Assembly (NCBI GenBank): GCA_965224765.1 | Contig: CBDDAC010000030.1 | Location: 1 to 64,000, forward strand | Source: CAZDBA01 sp965224765 | GTDB taxonomy: Bacteria > Planctomycetota > Planctomycetia > Pirellulales > Pirellulaceae | Reading direction: 5' to 3' | Length of the DNA stretch: 64,000 nucleotides | Shown: piece by piece, positions 9,134 to 17,132 of the stretch | Position numbering within the stretch: position 1 is the stretch's first letter | How the letters are laid out: each line of letters starts with the position of its first letter | The notes under the pieces: generated by a model | The model's input: the letters and a program-made list of their open reading frames with translations, nothing else | Database searches by the model: none | Told to the model about the DNA's origin: nothing | Position numbers and translations under genes: made by a program

Positions 9134-9340
9134 CTAAATTTGACGAATCGAAAAATTCTTTTTTTTCTTGAGCTGGCGGGGTTGAGGAAAGCGCAGTGGT
9201 TATCAGGACGGCAGATCGTCAATTGCCGGATCCCTAATCCCTTTTCAATTTCCTCCATGGCTTTCAACAAAAAACGGCAAGCAATTTGTCCGTTTTTTGC
9301 GTCATGCCAGATGAAATACACGCTCACCGAAGGTATCACC

Positions 9341-10012
9341 ATGTTACGTTTCTACTCCTCAATGGCTTCATCTATTGCCGCTGCTCTCTTTTTCTTGGCG
9401 TCAACCGTGATGACGTCAACTGCTTCTGCCGATCTAATCACGGTGAAGTATTCAGGCACGGGTTTGACAGTCCTGACTGGACTTGATTCAGACAATTTTT
9501 CCGGCGGCAGCTACGAATTGACGATGACCTACGACACGACGCAAACTTACGCTGCAATGTTCGGTAGTTTTCCAGTCGTTCAGCCTTTAAGCACGAGTTT
9601 GGTTCTTAGCGGGACGGGCCAAGACGGTACTTATACACCCAATGATCCAGTCGGCTATTGGGCTTCATATGGCGTCAATTATTACACCGCTGGCGGTGCC
9701 GGGCTCTACTGGACTCACAGCAATTCAAGCCTGCAACTCACACTCGGAAAATTTGCCGAAAGCGTGCCCGCAGGTTCGGCTCCCTCGCCTGGCGATAACG
9801 TTTCGCTTTCGGACTTCAACACGGCTAATAACTCGACAGCGACAGACGCTAGTATCGTGCACAATCCAGGCCCGAATTACACGACGTTGCGATTCACCAA
9901 CCAGTCCATCACAACAGCATTGACCACATCTTCCGTCCCAGAACCATCCAGCTTCGCTTTGATAGGGTTACTCGCTGTCGGTGCGGTCTACAGGCGAAGA
10001 CGCAACGGATAG
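9341..10012 (+). CDS. PEP-CTERM sorting-domain protein
   Basis: A 223-residue protein with an N-terminal signal (SSIAAALFFLASTVMTSTASA) and a beta-rich, Ser/Thr/Gly-rich body. It ends with a classical PEP-CTERM tail: VPEPSSFAL, a hydrophobic stretch, then YRRRRNG. Such proteins are exported, cut near the PEP motif by an exosortase and held at the cell surface or in exopolysaccharide. I chose the ATG at 9341 because AAGG lies about 7 bases upstream and the signal peptide begins directly after; the open frame extends upstream to 9140 without signal-like sequence. A second PEP-CTERM protein lies at 14428. Confidence 0.85.
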   Translation: MLRFYSSMASSIAAALFFLASTVMTSTASADLITVKYSGTGLTVLTGLDSDNFSGGSYELTMTYDTTQTYAAMFGSFPVVQPLSTSLVLSGTGQDGTYTPNDPVGYWASYGVNYYTAGGAGLYWTHSNSSLQLTLGKFAESVPAGSAPSPGDNVSLSDFNTANNSTATDASIVHNPGPNYTTLRFTNQSITTALTTSSVPEPSSFALIGLLAVGAVYRRRRNG

Positions 10013-10551
10013 GGCCTTTCAGTGTAGGCAATCGCCAACACGATCCACGGTGGCTCAAACTCTGGATCGTGTCCAAACTTGAATTTCCAGAACCGCCCTC
10101 TCCTTTTAACAACAGGGCTTAGGTTTCCTAGGCGATGAAAACGAAAACGTCCATTTTGGGCTGCAAGCGGCGGTCCCTGAACCAGCTTGTTTTGCTGGGA
10201 CTCTTGCATTTACGGCAAGAAGGCGACGAAATTAGTACAACGAAGTTAAAATGAAGAAGCCCCTTCGTGAGAATAGATCTAAGCCGCCCCAAACTAAACC
10301 AACGGTCGATTTGAGGGCAAAATCCAAGTCTCTTTTCGCAGTTGGGTTCACCATCGCAATCTTGGACGGCGATCTTGGTTCGGGAATCGTCGTGTGTTTC
10401 AGCGACGCCGCTGCACCTCAAACTCAGTTTAAAACACCTGCACATGCTCCAATTCAGGGATCTCAACGGAAGGTAAGTTGATCTGTCCCGATTGCCAAAT
10501 TATGATCTGCATTGCGATTCTGTTGAGGCAAGCACATAAATTGAGTAGTCA
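10013..10551. other. Long intergenic region upstream of the sigma factor
   Basis: About 540 bases. A 76-codon frame at 10251-10481 exists, but its composition is not convincing. I see no repeat module, terminator or RNA gene. Confidence 0.4.
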
Positions 10552-11184
10552 GTGATAAATCCGAGCCCGTTGTCGGACGATGAGGTCACATTGTGGATCG
10601 ACCAACTTCGTACCAAAGACCCCAGCGCCGCCCAAAGTTTGTGGAATTGCTATGCAACTGGCCTGGCCAAAATGGCCCGCCGGAAATTTGGCCAGCTATC
10701 TCGTAAGGCATATGATGAGGAAGACGCAGCCATTAGTGCATTTCGCAGCTTTTGCCTGGGCGTCCAACAAGATCGATTTCTGGACTTGAATGACCGGGAC
10801 GACATTTGGCGTTTGCTGGTAACGATCACCGCTCGCAAAGTCAACGCTCGTAGACGATATGAGTTTCGTGAACGACGCGGCGGTGAGCAGATTCGTGAGC
10901 GTTCTTTTAACGAACTGGAATCTGACGACGGCAGAAATTTTGCTGATCTAATTGAGTCGTCCGAGCCCTCACCACAATTCGCCGCCGAGCTGCTCGAAGA
11001 GTGCCAACTGCTGCTCAATAATTTGAATGATGAATCGCTGCAACAGATCGCGCTACTGAAAATAGAAGGATACAACAACTCGGAAATTGCCGATCTGTTG
11101 GGCTGTTCCAGACATCGAGTGCAGCGCAAGCTGGCAAGGATTCGCAATCAACTGCAGCACACCTCACAGGTTGAAGACGAATAA
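10552..11184 (+). CDS. ECF-type RNA polymerase sigma factor (planctomycete kinase-associated group)
   Basis: A 210-residue sigma factor starting at GTG. Region 2 is visible in AMARRKFGQLS-like sequence followed by DEEDAAISAFRSFC. Region 4 ends in a helix-turn-helix, LLKIEGYNNSEIADLLGCSR followed by HRVQRKLARIR. The two are joined by an acidic linker (SFNELESDDGRNFADL). This is the ECF group common in Planctomycetes beside Ser/Thr kinases, and a kinase follows here on the same strand after ~260 bases. Family knowledge suggests that the kinase controls the sigma factor or shares its regulon. No anti-sigma factor is encoded nearby. Confidence 0.88.
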   Translation: MINPSPLSDDEVTLWIDQLRTKDPSAAQSLWNCYATGLAKMARRKFGQLSRKAYDEEDAAISAFRSFCLGVQQDRFLDLNDRDDIWRLLVTITARKVNARRRYEFRERRGGEQIRERSFNELESDDGRNFADLIESSEPSPQFAAELLEECQLLLNNLNDESLQQIALLKIEGYNNSEIADLLGCSRHRVQRKLARIRNQLQHTSQVEDE

Positions 11185-11445
11185 AACGCCAACGTTATAT
11201 TGCCCCTGCAAATTGAGTCGCTTTTGCCTGGATGCAAAATCTGTTGGTTGTATTTGGCGGAGACCACTCAGTTGCTGGCAAAACATGATCATCCGAAGGA
11301 TAAATGACTATGGATTGAAATTTACCGCTCACGGCGCCCCTGTTTGGCCATAAGCAAATTAGCCTACGTCATCGTTTCGGTGCCAATGTTGTCCCCCATC
11401 GCATTGGCCACGCAGATTGAATTTTTCTTGAGGTCGATATTCGAC

Positions 11446-14160
11446 ATGAAAACGCATGAACACCTCTCGGACCTCACATCATTCCCCAATGAGGGATTGG
11501 AAAAGCTGGATGTGCTCTGTGATCGATTTGAAGATGACTGGAACGCCAGTGGCAACCCAAAAATCGAAGATTACTTGGAGACAATCGACACCTTGGACCG
11601 AAGGCAGGTCTTCTTCCAGTTGTTGAAACTTGAACTGGAATTGTCCACCACCGCTGGCCAGCTGCTCTCGCCAAACACTTACGTACAACGTTTCCCATCA
11701 ATGTCTTCGGAGGTTGTCACCGTCTTCGACCACATCGAGGAATGCAGAACCGTAGATACCAAAAACGCCGAACGTGAAACGGGAAATTGTGTGAACGGGC
11801 AAACCTCCTTTTCAAGAGCTGCTAATCACAGCGCAGGTCCCGAAACTGAAACATCAGCACCGCCGCGAGAATTTGGTAGATATGTCCTTGAGCGAGAGCT
11901 TGGCATTGGAGGGATGGGAACAGTCTATCTTGCCCGAGACACAACTTTGGACCGTCTGGTCGCATTAAAGATCCCTCGCTTCACGAGTCCTGATTCGAAG
12001 CGATTGGTTGAGCGGTTTTATCGCGAAGCACGCGCCATGGCGGCAATTCGGAATGCCAACCTATGTGCAATCTATGATGTTTTTGAATGCGATGGCTTCC
12101 ATTGCCTGACCATGGACTATATCAAAGGCGAAACGCTTGCCGAAAAGCTACGCCGTGATGGAAAACAATCGCCACGCCATGCTGTCGATTTTGTTGCGAC
12201 CATGTCTCGAGCCGTGCATCTCGCTCATCAGTCTGGCATTATCCATCGAGACCTCAAACCGGGCAACGTAATGATTGCATCGGACGGCCAACCAAAAATA
12301 ATGGATTTTGGCTTGGCTAGAATGCCGCAGCAGGACGACGATGTTATCACCGCAGATGGTGGAATTCTCGGCAGTCCCGCCTATCTGGCGCCCGAACTTG
12401 TGGACGATCGACTCATTGCCAGCCCGGCCTCTGACGTCTATTCGCTAGGCGTAATCCTTTATGAAATGCTGGCCGGATCGCGTCCACATTCCGGATCGGC
12501 GATGTCCGTTCTACGTCAATTGGCCACTGAACCCGTGCCGTCATTGAGTGAATTCAACGTTGCGGTCGACCCGGCGTTGGAATCGATTTGCCGGAAGTCC
12601 CTTGCAAAGGATCCAACCAAACGTTTCATCTCGGCTCTCGATTTCGCCGATGCCTTGTCAGGTTGGCTCATCACCGATTCGGATCCAGCTACGGCGGTCA
12701 CGGCTGCTGACAAGCCGCGTCGTCGAAAATCTTCGTTCGTTGCATCTACTGCCATCTTCGCCTGTTTGTTTCTCGCGGCCGCGTTTGCGTTGCCTCAGGT
12801 GATTACGATCCTTACACCGGATGCAGAAATCACCGTCACGGTTCCAGATGATGTCGACATCGCAATCGAGTTGCGAAGGGCTGGCAAGCTAGTCGAAATC
12901 ATTGATCGTGAAGACGGTTGGAAAGCAAGCGTCAAAGAAGGCGAATATGTGGTTTCACTGGTGGGCAACGAACCAGCAGACGTATCCCTCGAGATCGTCG
13001 GAGGTTCGACACTGATAGTCGATCGCAAGACGGGTGGACAGGTAGTTGTGACGACCAAGCCGCGAGTAAAAGAAAAGAATGGAAATTCTGAATCCCCAAC
13101 ACCAGTAACGGTAGGGAACGAGTCAATCCCCATCGCCTTTTGTGAATCTCCTCAATGGGATTTCCAACATCATGAAAGCCACGTCTTGTTACGTGATCTG
13201 GACGCAGATGGTGATATGGACGCAGTGATTACATCTCAATTGGCTGGACCTTCGGTTGTTCGGTTGAACCAAGGCGACGGCACATTTAAGGCGAACCCAC
13301 AGGTCCTGTCCGATCGTTCCGTCAGCTCAGCAGCATTGGGCGACTTCGACGGGGATGGTGATGAGGACCTAATTTTGGCCGGCGATGGAGCACCTTCGTC
13401 CTTGTGGTTCAATGACGGTCAGGGACGATTTGAGTCTCGTGAGTTCGAGCAACACCGGGGTAGTTGGCATCATGTGGCCGTTGGCGACCTGAACGGCGAT
13501 AGCGCCGTCGATCTATGGTTTGCCCGCGCCGATGGACCATGTGCCGTTTTCCATAATGATGGCCTGGGTAACTTCACCGACTCCCAACAGCGACTGGGAG
13601 GACCAGGCTCGCGAGGAGTCGTGCTACTGGACATCGATCAGGATGGTGATCTGGACGCGGTCTCAGCAGGATTGCGCCAAGGAACATTGATTTGGTCGAA
13701 TGATGGCATGGGCACATTTGACGAAACGCCGAAAGAGCTGAGCCCAAAAAAATCTCATGAAGTTTGTTCTGGAGATCTTAACGATGACGGTAACGTCGAT
13801 TTGGTGGTGAGCCAAACTCGTTTAGGAACTCAAGTATTCTTAGGAGACGGAAAAGGAGATTTCACGTACGGACCGCTTTTGGGATTGCGGCAGTCAACCG
13901 GAATATCTCTTGCGGACCTCGACGGCGACAAGGACCTGGACATCGTGATTGCCACCTACCGCCGCCCAAATTCGATCTGGTGGAACGACGGGAAAGGTGA
14001 TTTCGGAGGCGAACCGCTTTGGTTTGGGAACTGGAGCAGTGAGTATGTTGCCGTCGCGGACGTCGACAACGACGAAGATCTGGATCTTTATGTTGTCAAT
14101 AGTGGCGAACAGCCCGATCGCATTTGGATAAATATCACTGACAAAACGTCAAAAAAATAG
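11446..14160 (+). CDS. Serine/threonine protein kinase with C-terminal FG-GAP/VCBS repeats
   Basis: About 904 residues from the ATG at 11446; the frame is open back to a TTG at 11344, but that stretch looks less protein-like. Residues ~1-100 are an acidic helical region common before planctomycete kinases. The kinase domain (~142-405) has GIGGMGTVY, VALKIP, IHRDLKPGNV, MDFGLA and YLAPE, so it should be active. One membrane helix follows at ~430-455 (FACLFLAAAFALPQVI). A small beta domain (PDAEITVTVPDDVD) leads to ~330 residues of FG-GAP repeats with Ca-loop patterns such as DLDADGDMDA, DFDGDGDEDL and DLNDDGNVDL. This predicts an intracellular kinase with an external beta-propeller sensor or adhesion part. 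The sigma-factor neighbour suggests a signalling pair. Confidence 0.9.
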   Translation: MKTHEHLSDLTSFPNEGLEKLDVLCDRFEDDWNASGNPKIEDYLETIDTLDRRQVFFQLLKLELELSTTAGQLLSPNTYVQRFPSMSSEVVTVFDHIEECRTVDTKNAERETGNCVNGQTSFSRAANHSAGPETETSAPPREFGRYVLERELGIGGMGTVYLARDTTLDRLVALKIPRFTSPDSKRLVERFYREARAMAAIRNANLCAIYDVFECDGFHCLTMDYIKGETLAEKLRRDGKQSPRHAVDFVATMSRAVHLAHQSGIIHRDLKPGNVMIASDGQPKIMDFGLARMPQQDDDVITADGGILGSPAYLAPELVDDRLIASPASDVYSLGVILYEMLAGSRPHSGSAMSVLRQLATEPVPSLSEFNVAVDPALESICRKSLAKDPTKRFISALDFADALSGWLITDSDPATAVTAADKPRRRKSSFVASTAIFACLFLAAAFALPQVITILTPDAEITVTVPDDVDIAIELRRAGKLVEIIDREDGWKASVKEGEYVVSLVGNEPADVSLEIVGGSTLIVDRKTGGQVVVTTKPRVKEKNGNSESPTPVTVGNESIPIAFCESPQWDFQHHESHVLLRDLDADGDMDAVITSQLAGPSVVRLNQGDGTFKANPQVLSDRSVSSAALGDFDGDGDEDLILAGDGAPSSLWFNDGQGRFESREFEQHRGSWHHVAVGDLNGDSAVDLWFARADGPCAVFHNDGLGNFTDSQQRLGGPGSRGVVLLDIDQDGDLDAVSAGLRQGTLIWSNDGMGTFDETPKELSPKKSHEVCSGDLNDDGNVDLVVSQTRLGTQVFLGDGKGDFTYGPLLGLRQSTGISLADLDGDKDLDIVIATYRRPNSIWWNDGKGDFGGEPLWFGNWSSEYVAVADVDNDEDLDLYVVNSGEQPDRIWINITDKTSKK

Positions 14161-14427
14161 AATTTGATCAGAACGCAACCATACTTCCCCCCATTTCTTA
14201 GCTGTCTTTCGTTCGCAGTTTAGCTTCTCGACAGCCATGACAATCCGCAGTCCCTGCGGCCTGAGAGTTCAGGAACCGAGTATTTTTTTCTTTTATCAGA
14301 TGTGCCGCTCACTTTCTGTGCATTTGGCCATAAGAGTGATGGCTGCCTCCGCCATCACTGGAAAGAAACATTTCCTTTTGCCCGTTAATGACACGACGCC
14401 CTCCACTACGATTACAAAGCTCATCCT

Positions 14428-14991
14428 ATGAATGCAAATTGCCACCATTTAATCCTCTCGTTCCTGTTCTTTTTCACTGCGTCCCTGGGATCAGTCGCTG
14501 AGGCGGACCTCGTTCTCAACGTTGACACTACCGCAAAGGAATTCTCCTTCAGTGGATCTGATACCGGAAACACCTTCCTTGATTTTGCGGGACAAGTGGA
14601 ATGGACGTTGGGACCTTCGGGTGGCATTTCCACGGCCATCGATTTGACACAGGACTTCTGGTCCGCTTCCACATTGAATCATCACTTCACGATATCCGAT
14701 GTTGGACTAGTTTATTTTACGTCCTGGTTCCCGGACCCTGTCACGGTCACGGCCAGTCCATTGGGTTCCGGAACCTCCTATGCGAGTGCTTCCGCGACGC
14801 AAATCAGCTTTCTGGAAGCTCAAGATGGCAACAATTTAACCTTAACGATAGGATCGGGGTTTATGGACATACCTATCGTGGTCACGACGACATCCGTTCC
14901 CGAGCCCTCCAGCCTCGCTCTGCTTTGTGCTGGTGTGATTGGCCCCTTGTGTTTCAGACGAAAACGCAAGGCAGCTCAAGCGGCTGGATAG
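14428..14991 (+). CDS. PEP-CTERM sorting-domain protein
   Basis: 187 residues: signal peptide (ILSFLFFFTASLGSVAEA), a beta-rich body with no recognised enzyme motif, then the sorting tail VPEPSSLALLCAGVIG followed by CFRRKRK. The tail closely resembles that of the protein at 9341. Expected fate is exosortase processing at the cytoplasmic membrane and release to the surface. It follows the FG-GAP kinase by 267 bases on the same strand; whether it is co-regulated is unknown. Confidence 0.85.
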   Translation: MNANCHHLILSFLFFFTASLGSVAEADLVLNVDTTAKEFSFSGSDTGNTFLDFAGQVEWTLGPSGGISTAIDLTQDFWSASTLNHHFTISDVGLVYFTSWFPDPVTVTASPLGSGTSYASASATQISFLEAQDGNNLTLTIGSGFMDIPIVVTTTSVPEPSSLALLCAGVIGPLCFRRKRKAAQAAG

Positions 14992-15117
14992 GGCACGCTC
15001 AGCCCATTCGTGAATTGCATTCAATACCCAATGTGGTCGAACAGCCCGGAACAACGGGGCGCTGATTGAACTGAACGCAACGAGCCAAAATCCAGGACCA
15101 GCGCATCTCCAAACGAG

Positions 15118-15354
15118 CTAGTTCTTGCTGGCGGCATCGGCGGTTTTGTCGCTTACCGTCTTCGCCTTTTTCTTGACCTGATGACTCGACGGTTTTCCCT
15201 GATGCGACAGTTTCAGTTCATCCCACAAATCAAGTGAACCGTAGACGACCAAACTACCGTCGCATTCGGTACACATCTGGTGCGCTTCCTCCTCTGAGAA
15301 AACTTCACCTGGAGGCGATTTAATAAACACCAAGCCCTGGGCAGGGACTGTCAA
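15118..15354 (-). CDS. Small hypothetical protein
   Basis: A 78-codon frame starting at TTG 15354 with AGGA 4 bases upstream. The frame reads protein-like further upstream (PIAKWLSVRSDVQEVL) back to an in-frame TGA, so the true start is uncertain. It has CTECDG, a CxxC pair that could bind metal, and a basic C-terminus (HQVKKKAKTVSDK). No signal peptide. It lies about 70 bases downstream of a tiny lipoprotein gene on the same strand. Function not recognised. Confidence 0.4.
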   Translation of the reverse strand: MTVPAQGLVFIKSPPGEVFSEEEAHQMCTECDGSLVVYGSLDLWDELKLSHQGKPSSHQVKKKAKTVSDKTADAASKN

Positions 15355-15426
15355 AACTTCCTGAACGTCCGACCGGACGCTTAACCATTTGGCGATTGGC
15401 GAAGCTCACGAGCTTCACAACCCGCC

Positions 15427-15546
15427 TCAGTCCATGCCGACGTAGTAGTAAGTCGAGGCTGAACTGTCAGCGGAGGGAGAATTGTTGGTAGAGCAAGCTG
15501 AAAATGCCAATAAAGCCATACCCAGCAAAAGAAATTGCTTCTTCAT
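15427..15546 (-). CDS. Very small lipoprotein (39 residues)
   Basis: Reads MKKQFLLLGMALLAFSAC, then a Ser/Asn-rich linker and ends TYYYVGMD before TGA. The N-terminus is a full lipoprotein signal (two lysines, a hydrophobic run, LAFSAC as a lipobox with Cys18), so the mature peptide is only ~22 residues. The start codon is ATG. It is below normal annotation size limits, but the signal peptide is hard to explain by chance. Function unknown. Confidence 0.6.
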   Translation of the reverse strand: MKKQFLLLGMALLAFSACSTNNSPSADSSASTYYYVGMD

Positions 15547-15834
15547 CGCGGTTTGTCACGCCTTTTCAAGTTTCAAGATCCAAATGTTCTAGCGGCAACG
15601 CGCTGATCTAAAAAACGCGTCTGATGAAATTCTAAACAAGTCGAACTAAAAGAAATACCCTGATGATTCCAAACAATTCAACGCCCACTGATGCAGTACA
15701 CTTACATTGAATTACTGCACCATTTCGATGCAAAACAGAGGAACAGCCTGTTTTGTTGTAAGTATCTCAGATTCAGTCACGTCATGCGACAAACTGTGAT
15801 CCGTAGGTAACCCCCGGGACCCTGAATCCTAGTC
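15547..15834. other. Intergenic region with a hairpin
   Basis: Between the divergent small lipoprotein and the DUF3179 gene. It holds an 8-bp perfect inverted repeat (caaaacag at 15731-15738, ctgttttg at 15748-15755). No gene is seen. The promoter of the DUF3179 gene should lie here. Confidence 0.4.
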
Positions 15835-16842
15835 ATGAATAAATCAACAATCGCAGTAGTTTCTGCGCTCATTGGCGCTGCAGTTTTGACTTATGGCTTG
15901 TGGCCAGAGACAAACGCGGGAAAACGGTCCACGACAAAAACACAGGACTTCGATGTCACCAAATTCGAACCAGAAGTCGTCATTGCCCGAAGTTTTTCTG
16001 CGATCGTCAATCCCGACTCATTCACCATTGCCAAGGTTGGAAGTGCGGTTCGCCCCAAGGAGTTGGTTCTGGGAGTAGAGGTCGATGGTACTGCCAGGGC
16101 CTACCCGATCAATATGTTGACGGGGCCCAATCGAGAAATTATCAACGATGAATTGGGGGATAAGGCAATTGCGGCGACTTGGTGACACCTTTGTCACAAC
16201 GGCATCGTGTATGACCGCACTGTATCTGGACGCCCTTTGACTTTTGTCGTCTCCGGCATGTTGTGGGGAAGAAGCTTGGTAATGAAGGACGAAGAAACCA
16301 AAAGCCTTTGGAGCCACCTTTTGGGAAAATGCATGCGAGGAGAACTTCATCCGCAACGGCTAAAAACCATCCCTTCACTGTTGACGGATTGGCAAACGTG
16401 GAAAGAGCTTCATCCGGAAACGACTGTAATGATGTTGGAGCGAACTCATTCGGACTTCACTACAAACCAGTATCACAATCTCGACAAGTTTGTGGTCGGT
16501 GTGACAGAGAATCAGGATTCGCGAGCATGGCAGTTTCGACGTATGGCGGAGCATTCACCAGTCAACGACAAATTTTCTGATCGTCCCGTCGTCCTCTTTT
16601 TCGATCGCGAATCAGGAACACCTTATCTCTTTGAACGAACGGTCAAGACGAGAACGTTGACCTTCGCCAGGGTGGACGGAAAAATCATAGACGAGCAAAC
16701 CAACAGCGTCTGGGATCCGCGATCTGGAACGGCACTCAGTGGCGAATTGAAGGACTCCCAGTTGAATCAATTGGTCGGAATCACATCATTCGCCAAGTCC
16801 TGGAAAGCGTTCTACCCGGACAGCACCTACTGGACCCCGTGA
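15835..16842 (+). CDS. DUF3179-family protein with in-frame TGA at a CxxC cysteine; predicted selenoprotein
   Basis: The frame runs from ATG 15835 through TGA 16183-16185 (codon 117) to TGA 16840-16842, 335 residues if the internal TGA is read. Before it: an N-terminal membrane anchor or signal (IAVVSALIGAAVLTYGLW) and VDGTARAYPINML with IINDELG, typical of DUF3179. After it, in the same frame: HLCHNGIVYDRTVSGRPLTF and VSGMLWGRSLVM, also typical. Family members have T-Y-C-P-L-C at this point; here it reads T-W-TGA-H-L-C, so the TGA takes the place of the first Cys. A stem-loop can be drawn at 16200-16217. I infer Sec insertion. A decayed gene or sequencing error is possible but less likely given a second such gene next door. 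DUF3179 function is not established. Confidence 0.8.
16200..16217 (+). promoter_or_regulatory. Candidate bacterial SECIS stem-loop, DUF3179 gene
   Basis: Drawn by hand: CGG-CAU-[CGUGU]-AUG-a-CCG, six pairs with one bulged A on the 3' side. The loop starts 20 bases after the UGA and has G as its second base. This fits the loose bacterial SECIS rules (apical loop 16-37 bases after UGA, a G in the first two loop bases). Not computed. Confidence 0.45.
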
Positions 16843-17132
16843 AACGCCGTCGGTTGGCGGAAAACCTCAAAGACGAGATATCTCTGCCGAATCATCAAAA
16901 GTTCGGTTCATTGACGATGAAGCGTACCCTGTATTACAACTGCTTCCCGGAAACGCGAACGACGAGAAAGAAACACTCTTGCACTCTCAATAAATGTGCC
17001 TAGCATTTGTTGATGCTCTCGATTCGCGTCATCGCAAATGAATGAAGCGTCGTTCAACGGCAGTTTCACATTCGCTCAAATCGCGTAACAGATCAATCAT
17101 CTCGACCACAATTTCAATGGAGACATTCAAAA
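16843..17132. other. Intergenic region between the two TGA-containing genes
   Basis: 290 bases with no repeat module and no convincing gene. A GGAG near 17117 serves the GTG start at 17133. No terminator hairpin is evident, so co-transcription of the two genes is possible. Confidence 0.4.

Noticed and set aside
15400..15415. In-frame TGA upstream of the small minus-strand gene at 15118-15354 considered as a third Sec codon
   Set aside because: Two TGAs lie close together and the sequence around them is not protein-like; no Cys partner is nearby.
16183..16185. TGA read as a true stop giving a short DUF3179 fragment and a separate downstream gene starting at GTG 16207
   Set aside because: The two frames are identical, family-typical sequence runs across the gap, and the TGA falls exactly on a conserved Cys.
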